A stretch of DNA of 64,000 nucleotides from Pseudophaeobacter sp. EL27 (GTDB lineage Bacteria; Pseudomonadota; Alphaproteobacteria; Rhodobacterales; Rhodobacteraceae), in NCBI RefSeq assembly GCF_900313025.1, contig NZ_OMPQ01000009.1, positions 548,782 to 612,781 on the forward strand, written 5' to 3'. This document shows positions 20,356 through 29,107 of the stretch, one piece after another. The notes under the pieces are model-generated. The model saw nothing but the letters and a program-made list of their open reading frames with translations, ran no database searches and had not been told where the DNA came from. A program made the position numbers and the translations under genes. The first letter of the stretch is position 1. Every line of letters starts with the position of its first letter.

Positions 20356-20592
20356 ATGCCAATGCAAGCCCAAGAAATCGAAGACCTCCTGCGCGAGACA
20401 TTCCCGGATGCGGAAATCCAGGTCGCAGGCCATGATGGCGTGCATATGTCTGCCATGGTGGTGGATGAGAGCTTTCGCGGCAAAAACCGGGTGCAGCAGC
20501 AACGTGCGGTTTACGCAGCCCTCAAGGGTAAGATGGATGGCTCCAACGGAGAGCTGCACGCCCTTGCCCTGACCACAAAGGCGCCTGAGTGA
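20356..20592 (+). CDS. bolA: BolA family protein
   Basis: A 78-residue BolA/IbaG-type protein: LLRETFPDAEIQVAGHDGVH and the helix-turn with FRGKNRVQQQRAVYAAL are characteristic; H29 in the GHDGVH region is positioned to share an Fe-S ligand with a monothiol glutaredoxin. Such a glutaredoxin (grxD) is encoded 285 bp downstream, and BolA-Grx4 pairs handle [2Fe-2S] clusters and iron sensing. The start MPMQAQEIED at 20356 gives the normal length. The stop codon overlaps the GTG of the next small gene. Confidence 0.92.
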   Translation: MPMQAQEIEDLLRETFPDAEIQVAGHDGVHMSAMVVDESFRGKNRVQQQRAVYAALKGKMDGSNGELHALALTTKAPE

Positions 20593-20819
20593 CCTTTGTT
20601 GATTGGATGATATCGGGGGCCTTGGCGGCTTTTCTTCTCGCCCTTGTCTTTGGAAGATTTGCGCGAAAGAAAAAATTCCGATCGTTAAGCAGCCGTCGGC
20701 CCGCCCGAGCATCCAAATCAAAGCGCAAGGTTGCGCTTGGACAAGACGCAACTGACCTGGACAGCGTAGAACGCGCCCACAAAGAAAATCAGCGGTTAGC
20801 TTCCAGACATCGAAGCTGA
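20589..20819 (+). CDS. Small single-helix membrane protein, unknown
   Basis: Starts at a GTG that overlaps the bolA stop codon (GTGA), so it is probably translationally coupled. The 76-residue product has one apolar helix (WMISGALAAFLLALVFG, residues 6-22) followed by a strongly basic, Ser/Arg/Lys-rich tail. No family is recognised. Placement between bolA and grxD suggests co-expression. Because it is short and basic, a chance frame cannot be excluded. Confidence 0.5.
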   Translation: MTFVDWMISGALAAFLLALVFGRFARKKKFRSLSSRRPARASKSKRKVALGQDATDLDSVERAHKENQRLASRHRS

Positions 20820-20876
20820 GCCAATCGAAACATTAGATGAATGCACCAATTGGTGCTGTGACCTGAGGAAAAAACT

Positions 20877-21239
20877 ATGAGCGACGCACAGACCCGCATC
20901 GATGATACCGTAAAAGCCAGTGACGTGGTGCTCTTCATGAAGGGCACCAAGGAAATGCCCCAGTGCGGGTTTTCCTCGCGCGTGGCTGGCGTGCTGAACT
21001 ACATCGGCGTTGATTACACTGATGTAAATGTTCTGGCCGACGAAGAGATCCGCGCCGGCATCAAGGAATATTCTGACTGGCCCACCATTCCGCAGCTCTA
21101 CATCAAGGGTGAGTTTGTTGGTGGTTGCGATATCATCACCGAAATGACCCTCTCGGGTGAGCTGGACGGCATGTTTGCCGATAATGAAATCGCCTTTGAC
21201 AAAGACGCCGCAGACAAGATCCGCGAAGCCAACGGCTAA
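20877..21239 (+). CDS. grxD: Monothiol glutaredoxin (Grx4/GrxD)
   Basis: A 120-residue single-domain monothiol glutaredoxin with the CGFS active site (C30 in PQCGFSSRV), the WPTIPQLYI cis-proline region, and GGCDIITEM for glutathione contact. Such proteins carry a bridging [2Fe-2S] cluster with glutathione and transfer it to targets, commonly with BolA, which is encoded just upstream. AGGAAAAA precedes the ATG. A strong terminator follows at 21297-21335. Confidence 0.96.
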   Translation: MSDAQTRIDDTVKASDVVLFMKGTKEMPQCGFSSRVAGVLNYIGVDYTDVNVLADEEIRAGIKEYSDWPTIPQLYIKGEFVGGCDIITEMTLSGELDGMFADNEIAFDKDAADKIREANG

Positions 21240-21296
21240 GCAGATCTGGCAGCGCGGCCTACGAGGATCCGCTGCGACCTGACGCAAAACACACAA

Positions 21297-21335
21297 GAAA
21301 AGCCCCTTCCGGTTCTCACCAGAAGGGGCTTTTTG
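21297..21335. terminator. Bidirectional terminator between grxD and zapA
   Basis: AAAAAGCCCCTTC pairs with GAAGGGGCTTTTT around a loop of about 13 bases, so both strands end in a U-tract. It sits between convergent grxD and zapA. Confidence 0.9.
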
Positions 21336-21416
21336 TTCCTGTGCCACCTGTCGAGACTGCCTGTCCCCTATGCGACTGTCACCAGCTGTAAGATGCAGGG
21401 CGCGGCGGCTGAGCGG

Positions 21417-21815
21417 TTACTCAGCCGCGGATTTTTCATCAATTTGCTGGGCCAGCGATTCCGCTCTGGCGGCCAGTTCAGCCAGGGCTTCGGGCACCTG
21501 TGGCGGCACCACGGGCACTTCAATGCGCTCGGGCTCTGGTGCGGGGGTGTTTTTCAATGCTTCCAGTTCAGCGACACGCTCTGCCAGTTCGGCCTCGACG
21601 TCTTTGATGCGATCCTCGACCGCTGCGGTCTTGTCAGCCAGCATCAGGCCCGCCATCAACAGCATCCGTGCCTCGGGCATCCGACCAATCTGATCTGACA
21701 GCACCTGCGCCTCGTCATCCAGCATCTTGGCGGCGGAATGCAGGTAGCTTTCTTCGCCGAGTTGACAGGAAACTTCAAACCCACGGCCACCGATATGAAT
21801 GGTTACTTCTGGCAT
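21417..21815 (-). CDS. zapA: Cell division protein ZapA
   Basis: Binds and bundles FtsZ at midcell. The 132-residue chain has the N-terminal beta-hairpin domain (VTIHIGGRGFEVSC, then EESYLHSAAKMLDDEA) and a long helical coiled coil, extended here by a proline-rich spacer (residues 90-106) and a final helix. Its start codon shares one base with the stop codon of the upstream coiled-coil gene, so the two are coupled. Confidence 0.88.
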   Translation of the reverse strand: MPEVTIHIGGRGFEVSCQLGEESYLHSAAKMLDDEAQVLSDQIGRMPEARMLLMAGLMLADKTAAVEDRIKDVEAELAERVAELEALKNTPAPEPERIEVPVVPPQVPEALAELAARAESLAQQIDEKSAAE

Positions 21816-22591
21816 CAGACTTCCTCTCCTTCCGGCAGATTTTGCTCTGGTAGGCTTTGTGCACTGGCCAGGAGCGGCTCCAGCTTGGCCAGCACGGCAT
21901 TGACCTGCGCCTGATCATTCGCCTGCGCCGCGCGCAGGGCTTCATTGGTGCTGTGCAGTTCCGTATTGGCCTGACGCAGCGCGTCCAGCTGGGCCTGAAA
22001 TTCATGGTCCTGCGGCACCACAGAAGCGGCCGCCTGGGCCTCGGCAAGTTGCGCCTTCAAGGCCGTGACCTCAGCCTCAAGTGCCGCCTGATCCACTGCA
22101 GCCCCCAAATCACCTGCAGCCTCACCAGAGGCCTCTTCGATCTGAGACATCAGCTGATGATTGGTCGCTTTCAAGTCTGAGAGTTCAGTCTCCAAGGCTT
22201 CCTTTTCGGCTGCCAGACCATTGCCTGCGTTTTCCAACGCGCCTTTCAGCCGGGTCACTTCCAACTTCAAGGCGTCCCGTTCATCGGTATTGCCAACTTC
22301 ATTGCGCAACAGTTCCAGCTCCGCCTGCAGCGCTTCCATATCGCCACTGTCAGCGGCGGGCGCGGCGCTCTCCGCCTCTTTCAGGCGGCTGTGCAGCGCC
22401 TTTACCCGCTCTTCGAGCTGGGCATTGGCGGTTTTCTCTTCATCCAGAGCCTGTTCCAGATCGGAATTATCCGCAGCGGCGCGGGCCTCTTCTGTGGCCG
22501 TGGCGCGGGCCTGCTCTAGCTTTTCCACCCCAGCGCCGATCCGCTCCATGGCGGCCTGAATACGACCCTGCAACTCTTCGATCTGCGTCAT
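21815..22591 (-). CDS. Coiled-coil protein coupled to zapA
   Basis: A 258-residue, acidic, almost wholly helical protein with heptad-type Leu/Ala spacing throughout (for example MEALQAELELLRNEV). No catalytic domain or membrane segment is seen. It lies immediately upstream of zapA, overlapping by one base, an arrangement typical of roseobacters. A structural or ZapB-like division role is a reasonable guess from context only; low-complexity sequence makes family assignment unreliable. The 265 bp on the other side (22592-22856) hold only the divergent promoters for this pair and tkt. Confidence 0.75.
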   Translation of the reverse strand: MTQIEELQGRIQAAMERIGAGVEKLEQARATATEEARAAADNSDLEQALDEEKTANAQLEERVKALHSRLKEAESAAPAADSGDMEALQAELELLRNEVGNTDERDALKLEVTRLKGALENAGNGLAAEKEALETELSDLKATNHQLMSQIEEASGEAAGDLGAAVDQAALEAEVTALKAQLAEAQAAASVVPQDHEFQAQLDALRQANTELHSTNEALRAAQANDQAQVNAVLAKLEPLLASAQSLPEQNLPEGEEV

Positions 22592-22856
22592 GCCTGTCCC
22601 TCACCCCTCATCAATTCTGTTGGCGCCTGCCTCAGGCACATCTCTGGCATCCCCTAGCGGCCAGCGCGAATCGCTTGGCCACAGCCGCGTTACCAACAGC
22701 TTAACGAAGTCATGAGTAAAACACCCCCTGTTTGCTTTCAAGCACTTGCAGCGCTGACTTCGCGCTGTCGGCACGGAATAGCGCAGAAAGCTTGATCTTT
22801 GGGCTGTCACTGCTATTGAGCGGCTAACCAGCCTGGTAACCCAAAGGAAAACTTCA

Positions 22857-24878
22857 GTGGATCTGACAGCCCTGCGCACCGCCAACCCCGACCATTGGAA
22901 CAAGGCCGCCGCCATTCGCGCGCTGGCCCTCGATGCCGTCGCCGCCGCCAATTCCGGCCACACAGGTATGCCCATCGGCATGGCCGATGTCGCGACCGTA
23001 TTGTTCGAAAAGCACCTGAAGTTTGATGCCGCGGCTCCGCAGTGGCCTGACCGCGATCGCTTCATCCTTTCGGCGGGTCACGGCTCGATGCTGATCTACT
23101 CCCTGTTGTACCTCTGCGGTGACAAACAGGTGACACTGGATCAGATCAAGAACTTCCGCCAGATGGGCGCGCTGACAGCGGGTCATCCGGAAAACTTCCT
23201 GCTCGACGCCGTTGAGACCACCACCGGCCCCCTGGGTCAGGGCATTTCCAACGCCGTGGGCTTTGCCATGGCCGAAGAAATGCAGCGTGCCCAGTATGGC
23301 CGCAAGGTTGTCGATCACCACACCTATGTCATCGCCGGTGATGGCTGCCTGATGGAGGGCATCAGCCAAGAGGCCATCGGCCTGGCGGGACGTCACTCCC
23401 TGGGCAAGCTGATTGTTCTGTGGGACAACAACAACATCACCATCGACGGCACTGTTGAGCTGTCGGATCGCACCAACCAGGTGCAGCGCTTCCGCGCCTC
23501 TGGCTGGCAGGTGATCGAGATCGACGGCCATGACCCCATTGCCATCGACGAGGCGCTGACAGCGGCCAAGAAATCGAAGAAACCTTCGATGATTGCCTGC
23601 AAGACCCATATCGCTCTGGGCCATGCAGCACAGGACACCTCCAAGGGCCACGGCGCGCTGACCGATGCCGACCAGATGGCCGAGGCCAAAGCGGCCTATG
23701 GCTGGACCACTGGCCCCTTTGAAGTGCCTGCCGATATCAAATCCCAGTGGGAAGCCATTGGCGCCCGTGGCGCTGATGAGCGTGCCGCATGGGAAACCCG
23801 CTTTGCAGAAGTTTCGCAGCAGAAACAGGACCGCTTCAACCGCGCCTATGCGCTGGAGGCCCCAAAGAAACTCTCAGCTGCTATCAAAGCGCTGAAAAAG
23901 CAGGTCTCTGAGGAGCAGCCCAAAGTCGCCACCCGTAAGGCCTCTGAGATGGCTTTGGCCGTGATCAACCCGATCATGCATGAGACCGTTGGTGGCTCGG
24001 CTGACCTTACTGGCTCCAACAACACCAAAACCGGTGATCTGGGTGTCTTTGACACGGATAATCGCAAAGGCCGCTATGTCTACTGGGGCATCCGCGAGCA
24101 CGGTATGGCAGCGGCGATGAACGGCATGGTGCTGCACGGTGGTATGCGCGCCTATGGCGGCACCTTCTTCTGCTTCACCGACTATGCCCGCCCTGCCATG
24201 CGTCTGGCCGCCCTGTCCAAGATCCCGACAGTGTTTGTCATGACCCACGACAGCATCGGCGTTGGCGAAGATGGACCAACCCACCAACCGGTCGAGCATC
24301 TGGCAATCTGCCGCGCTACCCCCAACACCTATGTGTTCCGCCCCGCGGATGCGGTTGAAGCGGCAGAGGCCTGGGAAATTGCCCTCACCGAGAAGGACAC
24401 CCCTTCGGTGATGACACTGACCCGTCAGAACCTGCCCACCCTGCGTGTCGAGCACAAGCTGAGCAACCTCACCTCCAAAGGCGCCTATGTGCTGGCCGAG
24501 GCGGAAGGCAAGCGTCAGGCCATCCTGATCGCCACCGGCTCTGAGGTCTCATTGGCGATGGAAGCCAAGGCCAAATTGGAAGCCGAAGGCATCGGCACCC
24601 GCGTGGTCTCCATGCCCTGCATGGAGCTGTTTGCCGCGCAGGAAGAAGCCTACCGCCGCAAGGTCCTGCCCGCAGGACCGGTACGTGTTGGCATCGAGGC
24701 CGCTATGCGCGCCGGCGGCTGGGATCGCTGGTTGATGGGTGAACGTGGTCAGGACAAAAAGGCTGGCTTTATCGGTATGGACCGCTTTGGCGCCTCCGCC
24801 CCTGCTGGTGAGTTGTTTGAGAAATTCGGCATCACCGCCGATGCCACCGTCGCCAAGGTCAAAGAGCTGCTGGGTTAA
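22857..24878 (+). CDS. tkt: Transketolase
   Basis: Thiamine-diphosphate enzyme moving two-carbon ketol units in the pentose phosphate path. The cofactor-binding motif is [18 protein letters not shown] (about residues 160-177), ending in the N of [10 protein letters not shown]; the pyrimidine-domain glutamate is in [14 protein letters not shown] near residue 412. The start is a GTG (22857), giving [27 protein letters not shown] lies just upstream. Length of 673 residues is normal. gap lies 2.9 kb further on, after three genes on the opposite strand. Confidence 0.97.
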   Translation: MDLTALRTANPDHWNKAAAIRALALDAVAAANSGHTGMPIGMADVATVLFEKHLKFDAAAPQWPDRDRFILSAGHGSMLIYSLLYLCGDKQVTLDQIKNFRQMGALTAGHPENFLLDAVETTTGPLGQGISNAVGFAMAEEMQRAQYGRKVVDHHTYVIAGDGCLMEGISQEAIGLAGRHSLGKLIVLWDNNNITIDGTVELSDRTNQVQRFRASGWQVIEIDGHDPIAIDEALTAAKKSKKPSMIACKTHIALGHAAQDTSKGHGALTDADQMAEAKAAYGWTTGPFEVPADIKSQWEAIGARGADERAAWETRFAEVSQQKQDRFNRAYALEAPKKLSAAIKALKKQVSEEQPKVATRKASEMALAVINPIMHETVGGSADLTGSNNTKTGDLGVFDTDNRKGRYVYWGIREHGMAAAMNGMVLHGGMRAYGGTFFCFTDYARPAMRLAALSKIPTVFVMTHDSIGVGEDGPTHQPVEHLAICRATPNTYVFRPADAVEAAEAWEIALTEKDTPSVMTLTRQNLPTLRVEHKLSNLTSKGAYVLAEAEGKRQAILIATGSEVSLAMEAKAKLEAEGIGTRVVSMPCMELFAAQEEAYRRKVLPAGPVRVGIEAAMRAGGWDRWLMGERGQDKKAGFIGMDRFGASAPAGELFEKFGITADATVAKVKELLG

Positions 24879-24905
24879 GCCCCAACCCATCTCTGAAATC
24901 AATTT

Positions 24906-24931
24906 GGGGCGCCCGCAAGGCGCCCCTTTTT
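24906..24931 (+). terminator. Rho-independent terminator of tkt
   Basis: GGGGCGCC and GGCGCCCC pair around CGCAA and are followed by TTTTT. It lies 27 bp past the tkt stop and 25 bp before the convergent thioesterase gene ends. Confidence 0.9.
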
Positions 24932-24956
24932 GGTCTCAGCCATTGCGGAATTTCCG

Positions 24957-25757
24957 CTACATGAAGATCACCACAGACTGCATCGCATCTGCCACCAGCT
25001 GCCCCTTGGTGTTCCACAGCCGCATCACCTGTGAGCTATAGCCACTCCCGGCGGCGGTCAGCTCACTTTCCAGCATATACCAGCCATCGCGCGTGGCGAT
25101 GTCCTCGAGCATCAGGTTGAACATCCAATTGACCGAAGAATTCGGCCCCGGAATTTTGCATTTGGCAAAGATCGCGGGCGGCAGCGCATCGCCCAGACAG
25201 AACAGCCCCTCCAAAGAGCCACGGCTGGCGGCATCTTTGTGACGACACCAAACCCGCATCCTGCCCTTTTCCGCCCCCATAAAGGGCAAGGATCCTTCGA
25301 TCAGCTTGATCTCGAAATTATTGAAGAAGCGCGCAGGCAGGCGCTTCATTTCTTTTGGAAAGAAAGAGGGCGTGTCTTCGGGCGCAGGCGCATCCGGCGC
25401 AGGGCAGATCTCGCTGACATGGCTGTCCTGTGCCGCGCCAAAGGAGAAGGTGCCGGTTGCCGCCACCTTGCCTTCAATCTCGGCCCTAGCCAGGGCGGTG
25501 GTAACATTGCGCCCCTGTCGCAGTACTTCGACCGAGATCTGCGGAGCAGCGGACAAGGGGCCGGTGAAATTGATCATCGCTGAGCGCAGCGGCGCATGAT
25601 CCGGCAGCGCCCTGCGGGTCGCAGCCAATAGCAGCGTCGCGGTATAGCCCCCATAGGCGGTACGCCCCTGAGCCCAGTTCTCGGCCACCGGGGCAGAATA
25701 GCCACCTTCGGTTTCCACCATCTCTGTGAGCACGGTGGCCAGAGTCATTTCTGTCAT
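24957..25757 (-). CDS. Acyl-CoA thioesterase family protein (TesB-like double hotdog)
   Basis: A 266-residue protein with a TesB-like layout: N-terminal hotdog around WAQGRTAYGGYTATLLLAA, and a C-terminal hotdog with the conserved GLFCLGDALPPAIF and SSVNWMFNLMLED segments, followed by GWYMLESELTAAGSGYSSQ. Such proteins hydrolyse medium or short acyl-CoAs. ATG 25757 is chosen over the TTG at 25760 because GAGG sits 7 bases ahead. It is convergent with tkt and stands alone. Substrate range is unknown. Confidence 0.82.
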   Translation of the reverse strand: MTEMTLATVLTEMVETEGGYSAPVAENWAQGRTAYGGYTATLLLAATRRALPDHAPLRSAMINFTGPLSAAPQISVEVLRQGRNVTTALARAEIEGKVAATGTFSFGAAQDSHVSEICPAPDAPAPEDTPSFFPKEMKRLPARFFNNFEIKLIEGSLPFMGAEKGRMRVWCRHKDAASRGSLEGLFCLGDALPPAIFAKCKIPGPNSSVNWMFNLMLEDIATRDGWYMLESELTAAGSGYSSQVMRLWNTKGQLVADAMQSVVIFM

Positions 25758-25849
25758 CAAAGCACCTCTTGTTTGCCTGTGACCGACCCTAGCAATCCTT
25801 TTCCCTGCCGCCAGAGTGAACCCGGCGTCATATCCGCTGCAACGATGCT

Positions 25850-26407
25850 CTAGTCTTCTTTTGCCTGTCGCAGCAGCTCGAATTCGGGCGTGTCCACAAC
25901 CCGTGCATTCTCGCCGATCAGATCATAGGGCAACTCCCCCATCTCATTGACAGCCCCGGCCTCGGCGCCGGAGGCCAGCAACAGGGCGATGGTATCCGCC
26001 CGCCCCCATTTTGCCGCGCCATGCAACGGTGTCCAGTCATTGGCGGTGCGGGCATTTGGATCAGCCCCTGCCTGCAACAGCATCTCCACCACCTCGGGGG
26101 CAGCTGTTGCCGAAACAAAATGGATGGGTTGACGCTGCAGGCTGTCCTCGCTTGTCACTTCGGCTCCTGCGGCCAGCATCGCCGCAATCGTTTCACTGCT
26201 GGCCTGGGCCACAAAATGCAAGGGGCTGCGCCCTACATCATCCTGGCCGTTGATATCCGCGCCCTCGGCCAGCAGCTGTTCAATATCAGCAGGGGTGGCT
26301 GTTTGATAGAATTGCCCCTGACAGAGGGTTGAACACTCCCCTGCCATGGCAAAGGTTGCACTGCCCAGGGAAATCGAGAGCCCTATAATAATCGCTGAAA
26401 ATCTCAT
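25850..26407 (-). CDS. Exported ankyrin-repeat protein
   Basis: Signal peptide (MRFSAIIIGLSISLGSATFA, cut near residue 22) followed by four ankyrin repeats, for example VGRSPLHFVAQASSETIAAM and DWTPLHGAAKWGRADTIALL. A cysteine pair (CSTLC) sits just after the cleavage site and may form a disulphide. The start at 26407 rather than 26446 gives the signal peptide at the N-terminus. The protein is 185 residues and probably periplasmic, acting as a binding scaffold; no partner is indicated by the neighbours. Confidence 0.82.
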   Translation of the reverse strand: MRFSAIIIGLSISLGSATFAMAGECSTLCQGQFYQTATPADIEQLLAEGADINGQDDVGRSPLHFVAQASSETIAAMLAAGAEVTSEDSLQRQPIHFVSATAAPEVVEMLLQAGADPNARTANDWTPLHGAAKWGRADTIALLLASGAEAGAVNEMGELPYDLIGENARVVDTPEFELLRQAKED

Positions 26408-26548
26408 TTTGCACCTTTCAAAAACTACCCTGATAGAAGGGCGCATTCCCTGCCGATACTCAACATAAACTTGTTCCTCGCCCAGGAAATCTAGAAACTG
26501 AACGCGGAATTTGTGTCCTCACTCCCAGATCAGCAACAGGGCAGCCGC

Positions 26549-27496
26549 CTAGCCTTTTGCAAACAGACGGGAAACGCCCAGCACCACCGGGATCAAGACC
26601 AGCCCCCAAGCCAGACCAAAGATGCCATCCATCGTCGCCTTGGACACCCATTCGGCAAAACCGGTCCACGCGGCGGGCACCGCGTGACCAAGCGCATAGG
26701 CCCAGTCGTGAATGTGGTGGCCCAGCCAGCTAAAGCCCAGAACCTCCAACCCGTGAATGATGATCGACCCACCCACCCAGAGCATTGCAGCAGTTCCCAC
26801 CACCGATAGGATCCACATCAAGACGGGCATGAACTTCACAAGCCCACGTCCCAACCCGCGCCCCACAGGCGTGGGTGCGTTGTTGGTCAGGAACAGGCCG
26901 ACATCGTCCATCTTGACGATTAGTGCAACGGAACCATAGACGGCCACTGTCACACCAATGCCGACCACAGCCAGCGTCGCTGCCTGCATCCAGACATTGG
27001 GGGCCTCGATCGCGGCCAGAGCGATGGTCATGATCTCGGCTGACAGGATAAAATCGGTCTTGATGGCGCCCTTGATCTTTTGCTCTTCCAGATGACCGGG
27101 ATCCTTAATGCTCATGTCCTGCTCGATCTCATGGCTGGCATGGGGGAACAGCACATGGAAGATCTTTTCCGCGCCCTCAAAACACAGGTAGCTGCCGCCG
27201 AGCATCAGCAGCGGCGTAATCGCCCAGGGGGCAAAATTCGCCAGTAGCATCGCCACCGGCAGCAGCAGCACGATCTTGTTGAACAGCGAGCCACGGGTGA
27301 TGCGCCAGATGATCGGCAGTTCGCGCGCAGGTGCAAAGCCCTGCAGGTATTTGGGCGTTACCGCAGCGTCGTCGATGATCACCCCGGCGGTTTTGGCCCC
27401 CGCCTTGCCCGCCGCAGCCGCTACATCATCAACCGAGGCCGCCGCCACCTTGGCAATGCCTGCCACGTCATCCAATAAAGCCAGCAAACCGCTCAT
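26549..27496 (-). CDS. DUF808 family inner-membrane protein (YedI-like)
   Basis: A 315-residue membrane protein beginning MSGLLALLDDVAGIAKVAA, the hallmark of the DUF808/YedI family. Further conserved parts are GVIIDDAAVTPKYLQG (residues 45-60), ARELPIIWRITRGSLFNK, and several helices between residues 85 and 310. Its function is not known. Start 27496 is chosen over 27520 from family similarity. Divergent gap to gap contains the phased repeats at 27563-27648. Confidence 0.85.
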   Translation of the reverse strand: MSGLLALLDDVAGIAKVAAASVDDVAAAAGKAGAKTAGVIIDDAAVTPKYLQGFAPARELPIIWRITRGSLFNKIVLLLPVAMLLANFAPWAITPLLMLGGSYLCFEGAEKIFHVLFPHASHEIEQDMSIKDPGHLEEQKIKGAIKTDFILSAEIMTIALAAIEAPNVWMQAATLAVVGIGVTVAVYGSVALIVKMDDVGLFLTNNAPTPVGRGLGRGLVKFMPVLMWILSVVGTAAMLWVGGSIIIHGLEVLGFSWLGHHIHDWAYALGHAVPAAWTGFAEWVSKATMDGIFGLAWGLVLIPVVLGVSRLFAKG

Positions 27497-27562
27497 CTCA
27501 AATACCCTTATTCTCGGCACATGTTTGACTGCAACCTACCCTATCTGTGCGCCGTGACAAGC

Positions 27563-27648
27563 GTTAGCGCCACCGAGTTGCCAAGCCCGTTTTCCGTTAA
27601 CGCCACCGGGTCAAACCGTTAACGCCACCGGGATAGTTTTGCGCTAAC
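27563..27648. promoter_or_regulatory. Phased GTTARCGCC repeats upstream of gap
   Basis: GTTAGCGCCACCGAG starts at 27563, GTTAACGCCACCGGG at 27596 and again at 27618, and an inverted GCGCTAAC lies at 27641-27648. Start-to-start distances are 33 and 22 bp, i.e. three and two helical turns, so all copies face the same side of the DNA. GTTAGCGC with GCGCTAAC resembles half-sites of LacI-type regulators. An operator array for gap (or the divergent DUF808 gene) is likely; the protein is unknown. Confidence 0.55.
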
Positions 27649-27737
27649 AGGCTGTGTTTTCGCCGTTTTTGCCCCTTTAGCAGGAAACGAATGAGGTCTA
27701 TACGCAACGCAAGATTAGCTCGCCTGGAGACATGCTC

Positions 27738-28739
27738 ATGACCATCAAAGTCGGGATCAACGGTTTTGGCCGTATCGGCCGCTGCACCCTGTCACACATT
27801 GCCGCCTCGGGGCGCGATGATATCGAAGTTGTCAAAGTCAACGCGACTGGCCCACTGGATACAGCTGCGCATCTGATCAAATACGATTCCGTGCACGGCC
27901 GTTTCCCCGGCGATGTGACCATCGGCGAAAACACCATGAACCTGGGCCGCGGCGACATGCAGATGTTCTCGACCTACAACATGGATGAGCTGGACTGGTC
28001 CGGCTGTGACGTGGTTCTGGAATGCACCGGCAACTTTAACGACGGTGAAAAAGCCAATAAACACCTGGAGCGCGGCGCCAAAAAAGTGCTGCTGTCGGCG
28101 CCAGGTAAGAACGTCGACAAGACCATCGTCTTTGGCGTCAACGACAATGAGCTCGAGGCCGGTCACACGATGATCTCCAACGGTTCCTGCACCACCAACT
28201 GCCTGGCCCCCATTGCCAAGGTTCTGGACGATTCCTTTGGCATCGAACATGGCATCATGACCACCATCCATGCCTACACCGGTGATCAGCCAACCTTGGA
28301 TCGTCGCCACAAAGATCTGTACCGCGCCCGCGCTGCCGCCATGTCGATGATCCCTACCTCCACCGGTGCCGCCAAGGCCCTGGGCGAAGTGCTGCCAAAC
28401 CTGAAAGGCCGTCTGGACGGCTCTGCCATTCGTGTGCCCACGCCAAATGTTTCGGCTGTGGATCTCACCTTCCGCGCCAGCCGCGATGTAACGGCTGAGC
28501 AGATCAACGCCGCCATGCAGGAAGCTGCCGCCGGTCCGATGAAGGGTGTCCTGGGCTATGAGCCAGCGCCGCTGGTCTCCACTGATTTCAACCACTCGCC
28601 CGAAAGCTCGATCTTTGCGCCCGATCAGACACGTGTTCTGGATGGCCGCATGGTGCGTGTTCTGGCCTGGTATGACAATGAGTGGGGTTTCTCGGTCCGC
28701 ATGGCCGATGTTGCCGTTGCCATGGGTCGTTTGGTCTAA
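27738..28739 (+). CDS. gap: Glyceraldehyde-3-phosphate dehydrogenase, type I
   Basis: Catalyses the reversible oxidation of glyceraldehyde 3-phosphate. The catalytic cysteine is C151 in SNGSCTTNCLAP, and the Rossmann start is KVGINGFGRIGR. Two ATGs are 6 bp apart; GGAG at 27726 is 8 bp from the second and only 2 bp from the first, so 27738 is preferred (333 residues). At the position that usually holds the NAD-selecting aspartate, the sequence reads VKVNATGPLDTAAH, hinting at NADP or dual use, which is inference. A terminator follows at 28808. Confidence 0.95.
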   Translation: MTIKVGINGFGRIGRCTLSHIAASGRDDIEVVKVNATGPLDTAAHLIKYDSVHGRFPGDVTIGENTMNLGRGDMQMFSTYNMDELDWSGCDVVLECTGNFNDGEKANKHLERGAKKVLLSAPGKNVDKTIVFGVNDNELEAGHTMISNGSCTTNCLAPIAKVLDDSFGIEHGIMTTIHAYTGDQPTLDRRHKDLYRARAAAMSMIPTSTGAAKALGEVLPNLKGRLDGSAIRVPTPNVSAVDLTFRASRDVTAEQINAAMQEAAAGPMKGVLGYEPAPLVSTDFNHSPESSIFAPDQTRVLDGRMVRVLAWYDNEWGFSVRMADVAVAMGRLV

Positions 28740-28807
28740 ACTGGCCCTGCCCCGGTAGTCCCCGCCTCGGGCCTGCCAGCTAAAGGCAAGTCACTCTTGA
28801 GATTTTT

Positions 28808-28840
28808 CACCCGCTCAGGCATATCTGAGCGGGTGTTTTA
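28808..28840 (+). terminator. Rho-independent terminator of gap
   Basis: CACCCGCTCAG and CTGAGCGGGTG form an 11-bp stem around GCATAT, followed by TTTTATT. It lies 69 bp after the gap stop and 17 bp before the next small gene, which may therefore rely on read-through or its own start. Confidence 0.9.
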
Positions 28841-28856
28841 TTCTTGGCGAGGCCCC

Positions 28857-29000
28857 ATGACACCTAAAATTGCAACTTGGCTTGGCCTGCTGTTGATCAC
28901 TGGCATCGTCGCAGATCTTTTTGCCACCGGCGGGGACAACCTGATCTTTCTGGGCAAAAAGCTGTTTGAGCTGATGGAATGGGTCGCCTTCTGGCGCTAG
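28857..29000 (+). CDS. Small single-helix membrane protein after gap
   Basis: A 47-residue product: MTPKIATWLGLLLITGIVAD forms one membrane helix, then a short amphipathic segment ends in ELMEWVAFWR. Similar short proteins with this WxAFWR ending are found after gap genes in other Rhodobacteraceae as far as I recall, sometimes mislabelled as the dehydrogenase itself. Function unknown. The ATG at 28857 is chosen from the helix; the frame upstream runs through the gap terminator and is not coding. Confidence 0.6.
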   Translation: MTPKIATWLGLLLITGIVADLFATGGDNLIFLGKKLFELMEWVAFWR

Positions 29001-29045
29001 CCACAGGTCGATGCGACCCGTCCCGGTTTGGGCGAAGCACGAAAG

Positions 29046-29085
29046 AAAGGCGTGGGCCAGTTAAGCGCCACGCCTTTGTTCTTTG
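29046..29085. terminator. Terminator between small membrane protein gene and coaD
   Basis: AAAGGCGTGG and CCACGCCTTT pair around a 12-base loop, followed by GTTCTTT on the plus strand and CTTTCTTTC-type sequence on the minus strand; it can serve both convergent genes. Confidence 0.7.
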
Positions 29086-29107
29086 CATCTAGAAGGGTTT
29101 TAGGCCT

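Noticed and set aside
21240..21416. 6S RNA next to zapA
   Set aside because: The minus-strand space downstream of zapA is only about 80 nt before the terminator, too short for the usual bulged rod of about 160 nt.
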